Assembly: GCF_016741815.1 (NCBI RefSeq)
Contig: NZ_JAERRJ010000017.1
Span: 62,001 to 126,000, forward strand
Origin: Nocardia acididurans
GTDB lineage: Bacteria > Actinomycetota > Actinomycetes > Mycobacteriales > Mycobacteriaceae
Direction of reading: 5' to 3'
DNA: 64,000 nt
Shown here: positions 28,319-41,145 of the stretch, piece after piece
How positions within the stretch are numbered: the stretch's first letter is position 1
Layout of the letters: the number at the start of each line of letters is the position of its first letter
The notes under the pieces: generated by a model
Told to the model about the DNA's origin: nothing
Seen by the model: the letters and a program-made list of their open reading frames with translations, nothing else
The model's database searches: none
Translations under genes and position numbers: made by a program

Positions 28319-28966
28319 ATGGCTAGGCAAGCGCGTGCGGAGATCACTCGCGATTCCGTGCTCGCGGGCGCAGCCGATGTCTTTCTGCGACTTGGCTACG
28401 CGAACGCGAGCCTGTCCGAGATCATCGCGCAGTCCAATGTGACCAAGGGCGCCTTGTACTTTCACTTCGGATCCAAGGAAGAACTGGCCCGCGCGGTCGT
28501 CGATCAGGGCAACGAGCGACTGATCAGCGCCTGCCAGGGTTTCTTCGATCCGCGCGTGCCCGCGCTCGAGGCGTGTATCGGGATCACCTACGTGGTGGCG
28601 GATCTGACCATGAACGATCCCATGGTCGGGGCCATGCTCAAACTCACCCACCAGATCGGTGACTACCGGGGCGCGGCCGGCGACAACATCGCCAAAACCT
28701 GGGGCGAAACGCACCGTTTGCTCGCCGAACGCGCCATTGCCCAGGGCGATTTGAAGCATGATCTCGACCCGGAAACCATCGGCCTGCTCCTGCAGGAGAT
28801 GACCACGGGCGTCCATATCGTCGCGGTCTCCACCGAGTCCATCGACCAGATGGCCACGCGCATGGAACGGGCCTGGTTCTTCCTGCTCCCGTCCATCGTC
28901 CCGGACGAAAAGGTCGCGTACTTCCGGGAATTCGCCGCACGTAGGCTCCGCCGCTACGTGCAGTAG
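28319..28966 (+). CDS. TetR family regulator of the ScbR/ArpA (gamma-butyrolactone receptor) type
   Basis: 215 residues. The N-terminus MARQARAEITRDSVLAGAAD, with AADVFLRLGYANASLSEII and NVTKGALYFHFGSKEELA, is the helix-turn-helix layout typical of ScbR/ArpA receptors rather than generic TetR proteins. The conserved Trp of the ligand pocket may be W in IAKTWGETHRLL. Such receptors bind butyrolactone-type or related signals and release antibiotic or morphology genes. No butyrolactone synthase (AfsA) gene is in the window, so it may be a pseudo-receptor. Confidence 0.82.
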   Translation: MARQARAEITRDSVLAGAADVFLRLGYANASLSEIIAQSNVTKGALYFHFGSKEELARAVVDQGNERLISACQGFFDPRVPALEACIGITYVVADLTMNDPMVGAMLKLTHQIGDYRGAAGDNIAKTWGETHRLLAERAIAQGDLKHDLDPETIGLLLQEMTTGVHIVAVSTESIDQMATRMERAWFFLLPSIVPDEKVAYFREFAARRLRRYVQ

Positions 28967-29153
28967 TAACTTCACATCGATTCGGCCCCGGTGTCTCTTT
29001 TGAGAGCCGGTGTCTCATTTGCGCGCGTCCTGCTTTCGGTCGGTTCCGGGCGTGGGATGCGCGAAGCAATGGCGGTGAACGAAGCTGTCAGTTCGGGCTT
29101 ATAGACTCGGTTGGCCGTTCTGAACACCTGACCTGTGCCCAGGAGTCTGCCCA

Positions 29154-32767
<3,614 letters not shown>

Positions 32768-32771
<4 letters not shown>

Positions 32772-33523
32772 GCACCGCAGCCGAGCCGGATCCCCTCACC
32801 GCGGCGCTCGACAAGACCGTCCGGATGGCCGAGACCCTCGCCGACACCGCGCGCATGACCGAGGCGCTCGGGGAGGCCGTCGAGGTGATGGACCGGCTGT
32901 GGAGTTTCGGCGGCTGGGAGGTCACCCAGACGCACGACTCGCTGCGGCCCTATCTGCTCGAGGAAACCTACGAGCTGCTCGACGCCATTCAGGCCGCCGA
33001 TGCCGAGACCATCCGGGAGGAGCTGGGCGATCTGCTGCTGCAGGTGCTCTTCCACTCCCGGATCGCCGAGGCCGCAGGCGAATTCACCGTCGCCGACGTG
33101 GCCGCCACCCTGGTCGGCAAGCTGGTGCATCGCAGCCCGCACCTGCTCGACGAGTCCATCGGCGTGGACGCCACCGCCGAGGAGAAGATCGCCGCGCAGG
33201 AACGCGCCTGGGAGGAACGCAAATCCGCGGAGAAGGCGCGCCGCTCCTGTCTGGACGGCATCGCCATGGCTCAGCCCGCGCTGGCGCTGGCGGAGAAGGT
33301 CCGCTCCCGCAGCGGCCAGGCCGGGCTCCCCGAGGAGCTCGTCCCCGAGGAGCTGCGCGTGATCCATCTCGGTGGTCCGGGCAGTGCCGAAGAGCGCCTG
33401 CGCAAGGCCACTCTCGACTTCGCCGCCGCCGTCCGCGCCGCCGAGGACGCCGCCGAAGCCGAGCGCGGTGAACGGCTGCGCCTCACCGGGGACGAGTGGC
33501 GGCGCTACTGGCCGCGCAGCTGA
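32768..33523 (+). CDS. mazG: Nucleoside triphosphate pyrophosphohydrolase MazG
   Basis: Hydrolyses NTPs and dNTPs to NMPs, cleaning the nucleotide pool of damaged forms. The MazG core is MDRLWSFGGWEVTQTHDSLRPYLLEETYELLDAI, with the metal-binding E-x2-E and REELGDLLLQVLFHS (E-x2-D) motifs. About 251 residues; the second half is a weaker partner domain, as in mycobacterial MazG. It overlaps mfd by four bases and so is likely cotranslated. Confidence 0.95.
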
Positions 33524-33614
33524 CCGCCTCGCCGTTCCGGCTGAGAGCAGCCCGAATGGCGAGGGCGAATTGCGGCAGTGTTGCCTCGGCCCACTTTGGG
33601 CTAGCGTCTTCGGT

Positions 33615-34583
33615 GTGCACGAGGCAGGACGCGAGGCGAGGACCGAGTACTACCCGTCGAAATCGGGAGCGATCGGCGCGCTAGCGTTCTGTCTGATGAT
33701 GGCGGCGCTACCCGCGTTCCTGGTGTTCGACGGCGCGGAACCGCTGGTGTGGCGGCTGCTGGGCGGTTTCGCCATGCTGCTCTTCGGCATCGGCGTGATC
33801 GCCATGGTGGACGAGCTGTTCCGCCCGCGGCCGACGCTCATCATCACCGACGAGGGCTTCACCTACCTGGGCTATCCGCATATCACCTGGTCGGAGGTGG
33901 AGCGGGTGCGCACGCGCATCGGCCGACTACGCGGGAAGGGCCGCGAGGAGCGGTTCGCCGAGGTGGTGCTGCGCGATCCGGGGGAATTCCGTTCCCGCGT
34001 GGTGGCTTTGGGTGATGTGCGCGCCAAGCGCGCGATGGATCAGCCGCTCTACATCGTGCCGGAGCGGCTGGCGGTGCCGGTGCCCGAGGTGGTGGAGGCC
34101 ATGGCCGAGCACTGTCCGACGCTGGTGATCAGTTCCGGTGAAACCACCGAATCGGCTCCCGCGCAACGCCGTTCGGCCGATCGCGCGATGGTGGAGACGG
34201 CCCTGCGGGCCGCGCTCACCGATATCCTGCCCGCCGGTTGGCAGTTCGCGGTCATGTGGTTCGCGCTCATCGGCGATGACGGGCATGCCGGGTTGCAAGT
34301 GCAGACGGCCGCGGACGAGGTCGAGGATCTGACCCCGTCGGAGGAGATTCTCACGCTGCTCAACCGGTACAAGGACATCTGCTACGACCAGATGACCGGC
34401 ACCTGGCTGAGCGGGCAGATCGCGGTCAAGGCGGGCGTGGATCAGGTGAAGTTCGAGGTGTCCTTCACCGAGGTGCCCGACTGGCTGCCCACTCCCGACG
34501 CCGAGGAATGCCGCCGCGAGCTCAAGGCCTATCCGCGTGCGGGCGACGAGATTCCGGGTTGGATGCGCGAACGCATTTCGTGA
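33615..34583 (+). CDS. Membrane protein with PH-like domain and unknown C-terminal domain
   Basis: About 322 residues from GTG 33615. Two close hydrophobic segments near residues 14-36 and 46-65 are followed by TLIITDEGFTYLGYPHITWSEVERVRT, a pattern common in bacterial PH-like membrane proteins. The C-terminal 130 residues, from about 190, are a separate soluble domain with DILPAGWQFAVMWFALIG and GTWLSGQIAVKAG. This part faintly resembles YezG/DUF600 antitoxin-like proteins, but that is a guess. No named function. The start is chosen because earlier in-frame codons overlap mazG with poor coding character. Confidence 0.65.
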   Translation: MHEAGREARTEYYPSKSGAIGALAFCLMMAALPAFLVFDGAEPLVWRLLGGFAMLLFGIGVIAMVDELFRPRPTLIITDEGFTYLGYPHITWSEVERVRTRIGRLRGKGREERFAEVVLRDPGEFRSRVVALGDVRAKRAMDQPLYIVPERLAVPVPEVVEAMAEHCPTLVISSGETTESAPAQRRSADRAMVETALRAALTDILPAGWQFAVMWFALIGDDGHAGLQVQTAADEVEDLTPSEEILTLLNRYKDICYDQMTGTWLSGQIAVKAGVDQVKFEVSFTEVPDWLPTPDAEECRRELKAYPRAGDEIPGWMRERIS

Positions 34584-34676
34584 TCCACTTTCCGAAGCAC
34601 ACAGGCTGGTCACGAGCCGGGCGTTGCGGCCGTGTAGCCCGCTATGCTTCTGCTGATTTCGGTCGAAGGAGGACCA

Positions 34677-35378
34677 ATGCGGGGGCGAAGTGCCGTCATG
34701 TGCGTGGCTCTGCTGTTTCTGGTGACGGGGTGCGGCAAGGTCATCAGCGGGACGGCGACGCCGGATCCGGCCGTGGCCAAGCTGCCGCGGCTGACGCCGG
34801 ACAAGATCGCCGATGTCATGCTGACCACCGATGAGGTCGGAAAGATCGTCGCTGCAACGGGTTTGACGCAGAAGTTCGAGAACACGGTGCCGACCAAGCC
34901 GAACTTCACCTACAACCCGGCCGACTGCGCGCCCATGATGTACACCGGTGATCTGGACACCTACGGCGAGAAGTGGACGGGGTACCGGCTGCGTTCGCTG
35001 CAGGAGCCGGGCGACAGCTACCAGCACGCCGTCTATCAGACGGTCACCACCTTCCACAGCTTTCTGACCGCGGAGGCGCTGGTCACCCAGTACCGCGATG
35101 TGCTGGCGAAGTGCGATGGCAAGAATGTCACGAATACGCCCAAGGATTCCGGCGGCAAGGCCAGCGTGCTGCTGGTGACCAAGGTGCCGCACAATTCGGA
35201 TCCCTCGGCCTTCTCGGTGGATTGGACGGTCTCCTCCGAGGGCAGCACCTGGGTCTGCTCGGACACCATTCGCACCATGGGCAATGCGGTGATCGAGGTG
35301 TCGAGTTGCTCCTACGCCGATGCCCGGACCTCCGCGGTGATCGCCGACAAGATCGCCACCAAGATCAAGCAGCGGTGA
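34677..35378 (+). CDS. Lipoprotein with PknH-type extracellular sensor domain
   Basis: 233 residues. A short basic N-terminus and hydrophobic stretch end in the lipobox LVTGC (Cys at about residue 18), so it is a predicted membrane-anchored lipoprotein. The rest carries four Cys (in ADCAP, AKCDG, WVCSD and SSCSY), as in the PknH_C-like sensor domain, where two disulfides form. Such domains occur alone or on Ser/Thr kinases in mycobacteria and relatives; ligands are not known. ATG 34677 has AAGGAGG six bases upstream. Confidence 0.85.
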   Translation: MRGRSAVMCVALLFLVTGCGKVISGTATPDPAVAKLPRLTPDKIADVMLTTDEVGKIVAATGLTQKFENTVPTKPNFTYNPADCAPMMYTGDLDTYGEKWTGYRLRSLQEPGDSYQHAVYQTVTTFHSFLTAEALVTQYRDVLAKCDGKNVTNTPKDSGGKASVLLVTKVPHNSDPSAFSVDWTVSSEGSTWVCSDTIRTMGNAVIEVSSCSYADARTSAVIADKIATKIKQR

Positions 35379-35422
35379 TCCCGCCGGGGCGGCCGTTTCG
35401 GCGGGTGCTCGGAGAAACAGCA

Positions 35423-35470
35423 ACGGGCGCTGCCCAATCGGAAGACCCTTCCCGAGTGGGCAGCGCCCGT
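35423..35470. terminator. Bidirectional terminator hairpin
   Basis: ACGGGCGCTGCCCA at 35423-35436 pairs perfectly over 14 bases with TGGGCAGCGCCCGT at 35457-35470. It lies between the convergent lipoprotein and TerD genes and can serve both. Confidence 0.85.
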
Positions 35471-35490
35471 GGCGCGTCATCCGCGAATGA

Positions 35491-36066
35491 TCAGACGTTC
35501 ACGCCGTAGTCGCGGGCGATGCCCGCCAGGCCGGAGGCGTACCCCTGGCCGATGGCGCGGAACTTCCATTCGACGCCGTGCCGGTACAGCTCGCCGAACA
35601 CCATGGCGGTTTCGGTCGAGGCGTCCTCGGTCAGGTCGAACCGGGCCAGTTCGGTGCCGGTGAAGGCGTCCACCACGCGGATGTACGCGTTGCGGATCTG
35701 ACCGAAGGACTGCCGCCGGTTCTCGGCGTCATGGATGGACACCGGGAAGAAGATGTTGGTGATCGTCGGCGGCATGGCCGCCAGGTCGACGTTGATCACC
35801 TCGTCGTCACCCTCGCCGGCGCCGGTGAGGTTGTCACCGGTGTGCTCGATGGTGCCTTCCGGCGAACGCAGGTTGTTGTAGAAAATGAAGTGGCCGTCCG
35901 ACAACACCCGCTGATTGGACCCGCAGGCCAGTGCGCTCGCATCCAGGTCGTAGTCCGCACCGGTGGTGGTGCGCACGTCCCACCCGAGTCCCACCGCGAC
36001 CTTGGTCAGGTTGGGGGCCTGCTTGGACAGCGAAACATTTCCGCCCTTGGCCAGGCTGACGCTCAT
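35491..36066 (-). CDS. TerD family protein
   Basis: 191 residues, the standard TerD length. Begins MSVSLAKGGNVSLSK and contains the calcium-binding block YDLDASALACG, then GDNLTGAGEGDDE and FPVSIHDAENRRQSFGQIRNAY, all core TerD features. TerD-type proteins bind calcium and take part in tellurite, stress and phage-related responses; here there are no other ter genes nearby. AAGGAG sits four bases before ATG 36066. Confidence 0.93.
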   Translation of the reverse strand: MSVSLAKGGNVSLSKQAPNLTKVAVGLGWDVRTTTGADYDLDASALACGSNQRVLSDGHFIFYNNLRSPEGTIEHTGDNLTGAGEGDDEVINVDLAAMPPTITNIFFPVSIHDAENRRQSFGQIRNAYIRVVDAFTGTELARFDLTEDASTETAMVFGELYRHGVEWKFRAIGQGYASGLAGIARDYGVNV

Positions 36067-36226
36067 GATCTCCTTCCCCGCGACGTCTTCACGCCGCATC
36101 CCTTCCAGATTATGGTCGATTCGGAGGTCCGGCGGGTGCGATCACATTCGCCCGGAACCGTAGGTACCACGGGATTTGCCCGAAATGTCCGATTCCGATT
36201 CGGTCCGCCGAACCTGTCCGAGACCG

Positions 36227-36712
36227 TCAGTTGCGTTCCGCCGCCATGGCTTTCAACGTCGCCACTCGTGATTCCAGATACCGCAGCTCAGTGGGATCGA
36301 GCACAGTGCGCCGAATCCCCCCGGCCACCGCGAACGCGGACTGCCGATGATCGTCGATCTCCTCCACGTCCAGTGCGACCGCCACATAGTCGTCCGCGCC
36401 GGGCATGGGATCGGCGATCACCCGCGCCTTGCCGCGCGCGCACAGGGCCACATTGCCGCCGCCCAGGATCAACAGGGCGACATCGGGACGCTCCCGCAGC
36501 CGGGCCAATGACCCGCGATCGAATTTCAGACTCAGCAGGATACGTCTGTCGCCCGCGCGTACGGGCCAGGAGACGGGGATCGCGTGTGGCGCCGGATCGG
36601 TGGTGACCAGGACCGCGATCGTATCCAAAGGCCATTCCGGCAGAACGGTGAGACAGGGGTGGTCGGAATCCTGCGTCGAGGGCTCCTGACGTTCCCGCGC
36701 TTCGGCTACCAT
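36227..36712 (-). CDS. Pyridoxamine 5'-phosphate oxidase-like flavin-binding protein
   Basis: 161 residues with the split-barrel pattern of FMN/F420-binding PPOX proteins: TIAVLVTTDPAPHAIPVSWPV, ILLSLKFDRGSLARLRERPDVALLIL and a strand ALCARGKARVI. Such proteins bind a flavin or haem-type ligand and may reduce small molecules; the substrate is unknown. The coding strand is opposite to the stealth gene, with a 400-base promoter-containing gap between. Confidence 0.82.
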   Translation of the reverse strand: MVAEARERQEPSTQDSDHPCLTVLPEWPLDTIAVLVTTDPAPHAIPVSWPVRAGDRRILLSLKFDRGSLARLRERPDVALLILGGGNVALCARGKARVIADPMPGADDYVAVALDVEEIDDHRQSAFAVAGGIRRTVLDPTELRYLESRVATLKAMAAERN

Positions 36713-37114
36713 CTTGCGTCACCTCACGATCGGGTATTACACAGTGGGCTGGACTGTGTTGCCACGAGTGTATGCCGTTGTGGCAGTGGTCCGCTGGCGA
36801 CCGAATTCCCCCGCCCGGATCGCCTTCGGAGTCCGACTTGTCGGTAACGAACGTGAAAACACATCCGGACCTGCGGGTGAACCGATTGACGAGAAGCGGT
36901 TACGGCCTCATCATTCGTTACAGTCCCTCGTCCAATCGAGGTCTTGCGAGTAACCGGCCGATGACCGTCCGGTGAAGATCGTCCGCCCAGTTCCGGCGTA
37001 GACGAACGCAGCAGCATCGCGCACAACAGGTTTCGCGGCACGCCGGGGTGCGGTCGCGTAGGTGGCAGTTGAGACACGTGAGGTGGGAACGGCACAGAGA
37101 GAGCGGAGACGGTG
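36713..37114. other. Divergent intergenic region before the stealth gene
   Basis: 402 bases between a minus-strand flavin-binding protein and the plus-strand phosphotransferase. It is less GC-rich than its surroundings near 36715-36930. I see no RNA gene, strong palindrome or convincing small ORF; it presumably holds both promoters. Confidence 0.5.
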
Positions 37115-38578
37115 ATGGTGGATTCGGGTTCGGGGCAGCGGCCGGACATGGTGGCGATGGTGGGGCAGGCGACGGTGGCGAATCTGGTGGTGTCGACGGC
37201 GGTGCTGGACGACCTGCGTCATCTCCGGGGTGAGATGGCGGCGGCGGAGGTGCCGTATCTGCTGGTGCGGGATGCGTCGCACCGGCTGGTGCTGGCGGTG
37301 GACAGTGTGTACCGATCCGCGCTGCGCCGCGTGCTGGGCGCGGCCATGGTGGCGGGCTTCAGCTGTAACGAGAAGCAGCACAATGTGTTCCGGCTCGGCC
37401 GAGATCTGGACCCGGCGCACCACGTGGATATCGAACTGTGGGAGTACCACGGCGACACCGTGGAGTGCCCCCGCCCGAATGCCTTGACCCGCAACGTCTT
37501 CGATATCGCCGATGTCGAGATGACGACGGTGCTGCTGTACGACGCCAGCTGGCCCACCCTGGCCGGCATGTTCGCCCCGCACACTACCGACGTCGGCTTC
37601 GACATCGACATCGTGTTCTCCTGGGTGGACGGCTCCGATCCCGAATTCCGCGCTCGCCGTGCGGGAATGCTCGCACAGGTGGTGGTCGGCGAGGGCGACG
37701 ACGCGGATGCCCGCATCCGCCAGATCGACGAACTGCGCTACGCGCTGCGCTCGGTGCACAAGAACGCGCCCTGGATCCGGCGCATCTTCATCTGCACCGA
37801 CTCCCGCATCCCCGACTGGCTCGCCGACGATCCGAAGGTGACGATCGTCCGTGCGGTGGACCACTTCTCGGATGTCAGCGGTCTGCCGGTGTTCAACTCG
37901 CACGCCATCGAAGCCCAGCTCCAGCACATCGACGGGCTGTCCGAGCACTTCCTGTACTCCAACGACGACATGTTCTTCGCCCGCCCGGTGCGCCCGTCCA
38001 TGTTCTTCACCCCGTCGGGCATCAGCCGCTACATCGAGGCGGGCACCCGCATCGGACCGGGCGGAAACAACGAGCGCCGCAGCGGATTCGAGAACGCCGC
38101 CCGGATGAACCGCCGCCTGCTGGCCGAACGCTTCGGGCACGTCATCATCCGCCACCTCGAGCACACTCCGGTTCCCCTGCGCCGCAGCGTTCTCCGCGAA
38201 ATGGAGCAGACCTTCCCCGCGGACTTCGCCCGCACCGCCGCCAGCCGATTCCGTTCCGCCACCGACATTTCCGTGACGAACTCGCTCTACCACTACTACG
38301 CCCTGCTCACCGGCCGCGCCGTCCCGCAGGAGGCCGCCAAGATGCGCTACGTGGACACCACGCTCTACACCGGCCTGGCCCTGCTCGACGGCCTGGAGAA
38401 GCGTCGCAACGTCGACTTCTTCTGCCTCAACGACGGCAGCTTCCCGGAGGTCCCGGAGACCGACCGGGTGCGCGCTGTCTCCCAGTTCCTCGACACGTAC
38501 TTCCCGGACCCCGCGCCCTGGGAGAAACCGGACACCGTGGCGGGCAGCATGAGCGCCTACGAATCCGGCGCTGCCTGA
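37115..38578 (+). CDS. Stealth family sugar-phosphate transferase (CpsY-like)
   Basis: 487 residues. Stealth conserved region 1 is IVFSWVDGSDPEF (about 166-178), region 2 spans IDELRYALRSVHKNAPWIRRIF to FLYSNDDMFFARPV, and regions 3 and 4 follow, with FENAARMNRRLL and FFCLNDGSF. These enzymes transfer hexose-1-phosphate to glycans, as for capsule chains. The first 160 residues form an extra N-terminal domain as in mycobacterial CpsY (Rv0806c). ATG 37115 has GGAG six bases upstream; a GTG lies three bases earlier. The neighbour cpdA matches Rv0805, so the pair is conserved. Confidence 0.9.
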   Translation: MVDSGSGQRPDMVAMVGQATVANLVVSTAVLDDLRHLRGEMAAAEVPYLLVRDASHRLVLAVDSVYRSALRRVLGAAMVAGFSCNEKQHNVFRLGRDLDPAHHVDIELWEYHGDTVECPRPNALTRNVFDIADVEMTTVLLYDASWPTLAGMFAPHTTDVGFDIDIVFSWVDGSDPEFRARRAGMLAQVVVGEGDDADARIRQIDELRYALRSVHKNAPWIRRIFICTDSRIPDWLADDPKVTIVRAVDHFSDVSGLPVFNSHAIEAQLQHIDGLSEHFLYSNDDMFFARPVRPSMFFTPSGISRYIEAGTRIGPGGNNERRSGFENAARMNRRLLAERFGHVIIRHLEHTPVPLRRSVLREMEQTFPADFARTAASRFRSATDISVTNSLYHYYALLTGRAVPQEAAKMRYVDTTLYTGLALLDGLEKRRNVDFFCLNDGSFPEVPETDRVRAVSQFLDTYFPDPAPWEKPDTVAGSMSAYESGAA

Positions 38579-38595
38579 CGCGCACCGGGTGTGGT

Positions 38596-38615
38596 CCGGA
38601 CGAGTGCTCGTCCGG
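38596..38615. terminator. Short perfect hairpin between convergent genes
   Basis: CCGGACGAG at 38596-38604 pairs with CTCGTCCGG at 38607-38615. It lies between the ends of the convergent stealth and phosphodiesterase genes, where a bidirectional terminator is expected. Confidence 0.75.
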
Positions 38616-38647
38616 CGGTTTCCGCCGCGGTTCACGCCGCGGGCGGT

Positions 38648-39607
38648 TCAACCCACCGTCTTGGCCTCGCCGTCCGCTTCGGTGGCTGTGGTGCGGCGGC
38701 GGAGGAAATGTGGGATGCGGCTCGCTTGGGGGATGACGATGCCCGCGTCGGCGAGGCGGTCAGCGGCTTCCCCCGGCGTCGCCGGCTTGCCCACTGTCGG
38801 TCCCGCGCCGATCGGGACGATGGAGTGCACCACGGTGTCCGGGTACACGTGCACGTAGTTGAAGGCCTGTGCGCCGTCGCGGCCGCGCTGACCGCCCTCC
38901 TCGACCGCCATGTCCTGCGTGTAGCAGGTGGCCGAGGCGACCGAGACCGGTATGCCCGCGAAGGTCGCGAAGGTGGACAGGTGCAGGTGCCCGGCCAGGA
39001 TCGCGACCACATCGGTGCCGTCCAGCACGTCGGCGAGCTTGCGCTGCTCGCGCAACTCGACCAGGACCGCCAGATCCTGCACGCAGGGCACCGGCGGGTG
39101 GTGCATGGCCAGCACGGTGCCGAACGGCGCGGGCTCGGCCAGCACCGAGCGCAGCCAGGCCAGCTGGGCTTCGCTGATCTCACCCCAGTGATGGCCGGGC
39201 ACGGTGGTGTCGAGGGCGATGACGCGCAGCCCGTCGATCATGTGCACGCGGTCGAACGGTGCGGCGGAACCCGTTTCGTCCACAAGGTTTTCGCGCAGTG
39301 CCGCGCGATCGTCGTGATTGCCCGCCACCCAGACGACCGGTGCGCCGATGCGCTCGGCCCACGGGTCGACGAGCTCACGCAGCTTGCGGTAGGCGCCCGG
39401 TTCACCGTGATCGGTGAGGTCGCCGGTGAAGACGATGGCGGTCGGGGTGATGCGGCTGGCCTCGGCCTGGCCTAGCAGCAGGCGTAGCCGCTCGGTGGCG
39501 TCCACCGCGCCGTACAGATCGGCGTCGGCGGCGATCAGATGGGTGTCGCTGAAATGGAACAGGACATGATCTGCCCTCGGATGTTCGGCGACTCGCGAGA
39601 TGTGCAC
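38648..39607 (-). CDS. cpdA: 3',5'-cyclic nucleotide phosphodiesterase (Rv0805-like)
   Basis: 319 residues, almost the same length as M. tuberculosis Rv0805. All metallophosphoesterase motifs are present: FSDTH, GDLTDHG, GNHDD, MHHPP and GHLH. Family blocks such as VASATCYTQD, RGRDGAQ and VHVYPDTVVHS also match. It should hydrolyse cAMP and related esters with two metal ions; Rv0805 also affects the cell envelope. GTG 39607 has GGGGAGG six bases upstream; earlier in-frame Met codons lack this. Confidence 0.93.
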   Translation of the reverse strand: MHISRVAEHPRADHVLFHFSDTHLIAADADLYGAVDATERLRLLLGQAEASRITPTAIVFTGDLTDHGEPGAYRKLRELVDPWAERIGAPVVWVAGNHDDRAALRENLVDETGSAAPFDRVHMIDGLRVIALDTTVPGHHWGEISEAQLAWLRSVLAEPAPFGTVLAMHHPPVPCVQDLAVLVELREQRKLADVLDGTDVVAILAGHLHLSTFATFAGIPVSVASATCYTQDMAVEEGGQRGRDGAQAFNYVHVYPDTVVHSIVPIGAGPTVGKPATPGEAADRLADAGIVIPQASRIPHFLRRRTTATEADGEAKTVG

Positions 39608-39747
39608 GGAGTTCCTCCCCGGCGTGTGGTTGGTGCGCCCTTGGACCTTCTGCCGATTCCGTCGCAAGAATAGGCAGGTTCGTTAATCTCAGCGTGCCCG
39701 GCCCCAGTGACGACATGCTTGCGAGAAGGTGAGATTTGCGTGTCGCC

Positions 39748-41145
39748 TCAATGCCCGAAGCTACTGGCCAGCACGCGCGGATGCTCCTGCTCACGTACAT
39801 GCAGCAGGGTGAAGTAGCGGCGCAGCATCAGCACAGCGGTGGTGGCCAGCCCGGCCGTGAGCCCCCACCAGACGCCCGGTGCGCCCAGATTCGCCGGAAA
39901 TGCGAGCAGCAGCGCAGTGGGCAATCCCACACCCCAGTAGCCGACCAGGGACAGCCGGAACCCGGCCTTGGTGTCCTTGAGACCGCGCAGCAGACCGACC
40001 CCGATGTTCTGGGCCGCGTCGAAGAACTGCAGCACGATGGCGATCAACAGCAGGGTGTGCGCGAGCGCCACGGTGGCCGCGTCGGTGTCGTCCAGGAACG
40101 GCAGCAGCACCAGATCCGGCGCGGCCACGTAGACGATGCCGGTGGCCGCCGCGACCATGGCCGCGTACCGCAGCGACAGCCACGCCACCGAGCGCGCGTG
40201 TGCGAACTCGTCGCGCGCCGCCGCCTTGCTCACCAGGATCGAGGCGCCGTGCGAGAGCCCGATCGCCACCTGGAACACGATGTAGACGATCTGGTAGACG
40301 ACATTGTGCGCGGCCAGCGCCGCCGCGCCGATACTGCCCATCACCAGCGCCAGCACCGAGAACATGCCCGCCTCGGACCCGTAGGTGAGCGCGATGGGCG
40401 TGCCCAGCTTCAATTCCGCACGCACCGTTGCCATATGCACCGGCCACATCCGGATCGGCAGTGTCGCACCGAGTTTGGCGTCGCGTCGCACCATGGCCCA
40501 GAAGACGCCGAAGGTGATGAGGAAGACCAGCGAGGTGGCGACGCCGATTCCGGTGAGCCCCAAGGCCGGAAGGAACAGCCAGCCGTGCATGAACGCCAGC
40601 GCCAGCGCCACGTTCAGGGCCACGGACCCGAGCGTCACCAGCAGCAGCGCCTGCGGCCGCTGCATGCCCACGGTGTACTGGCGCAGCACCTGGAACCACA
40701 GGCAGGGCAACAACCCTGGGGCCAGCGCCACCATCATGGGCCGGGCCTCGGCGAGCACCGTGGCGTCCTGTCCGAGCCAGTGCAGCGACCAGCCGAGCCC
40801 GATCAGCAGTGCGCCGCCGAGGATTCCGGCGATGGTGGCGATCAGGAAGCTGGACCGCACCACCTCCCGCACCTCGGCGTCCACCCGGCGGCCGCGTTTC
40901 TCGCCGCGGCTCACCACGGTCGCGACCTGATTGCCTGTCCCCGTGATCAATCCGACGCACATGGTGCGAATCTGGTTGAACAGCACCATGGCCAGCCCGC
41001 CGGCCGCCACCTGCGCCACCCCGAGCGTGCCCATGAGCGCGATATTGGTGGTCGACACCGCGACCTGCGCCAGCTGGGTGAGCGCGATCGGCGTCGCGAG
41101 GGCGGTGAGCTGCCGTCCGTCGGTCTGCCGGGGAACGGTGATCAT
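39748..41145 (-). CDS. MATE family efflux transporter
   Basis: 465 residues with about 12 hydrophobic segments. The N-terminus ALATPIALTQLAQVAVSTTNIALMG and the repeat of this pattern in the second half (LGTPIALTYGSEAGMFSVLALVMG) are typical of NorM/DinF MATE exporters, which use H+ or Na+ gradients. ATG 41145 overlaps the stop of the SbnA-like gene as ATGA, so it belongs to the diaminopropionate operon and probably exports its product. Confidence 0.9.
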   Translation of the reverse strand: MITVPRQTDGRQLTALATPIALTQLAQVAVSTTNIALMGTLGVAQVAAGGLAMVLFNQIRTMCVGLITGTGNQVATVVSRGEKRGRRVDAEVREVVRSSFLIATIAGILGGALLIGLGWSLHWLGQDATVLAEARPMMVALAPGLLPCLWFQVLRQYTVGMQRPQALLLVTLGSVALNVALALAFMHGWLFLPALGLTGIGVATSLVFLITFGVFWAMVRRDAKLGATLPIRMWPVHMATVRAELKLGTPIALTYGSEAGMFSVLALVMGSIGAAALAAHNVVYQIVYIVFQVAIGLSHGASILVSKAAARDEFAHARSVAWLSLRYAAMVAAATGIVYVAAPDLVLLPFLDDTDAATVALAHTLLLIAIVLQFFDAAQNIGVGLLRGLKDTKAGFRLSLVGYWGVGLPTALLLAFPANLGAPGVWWGLTAGLATTAVLMLRRYFTLLHVREQEHPRVLASSFGH

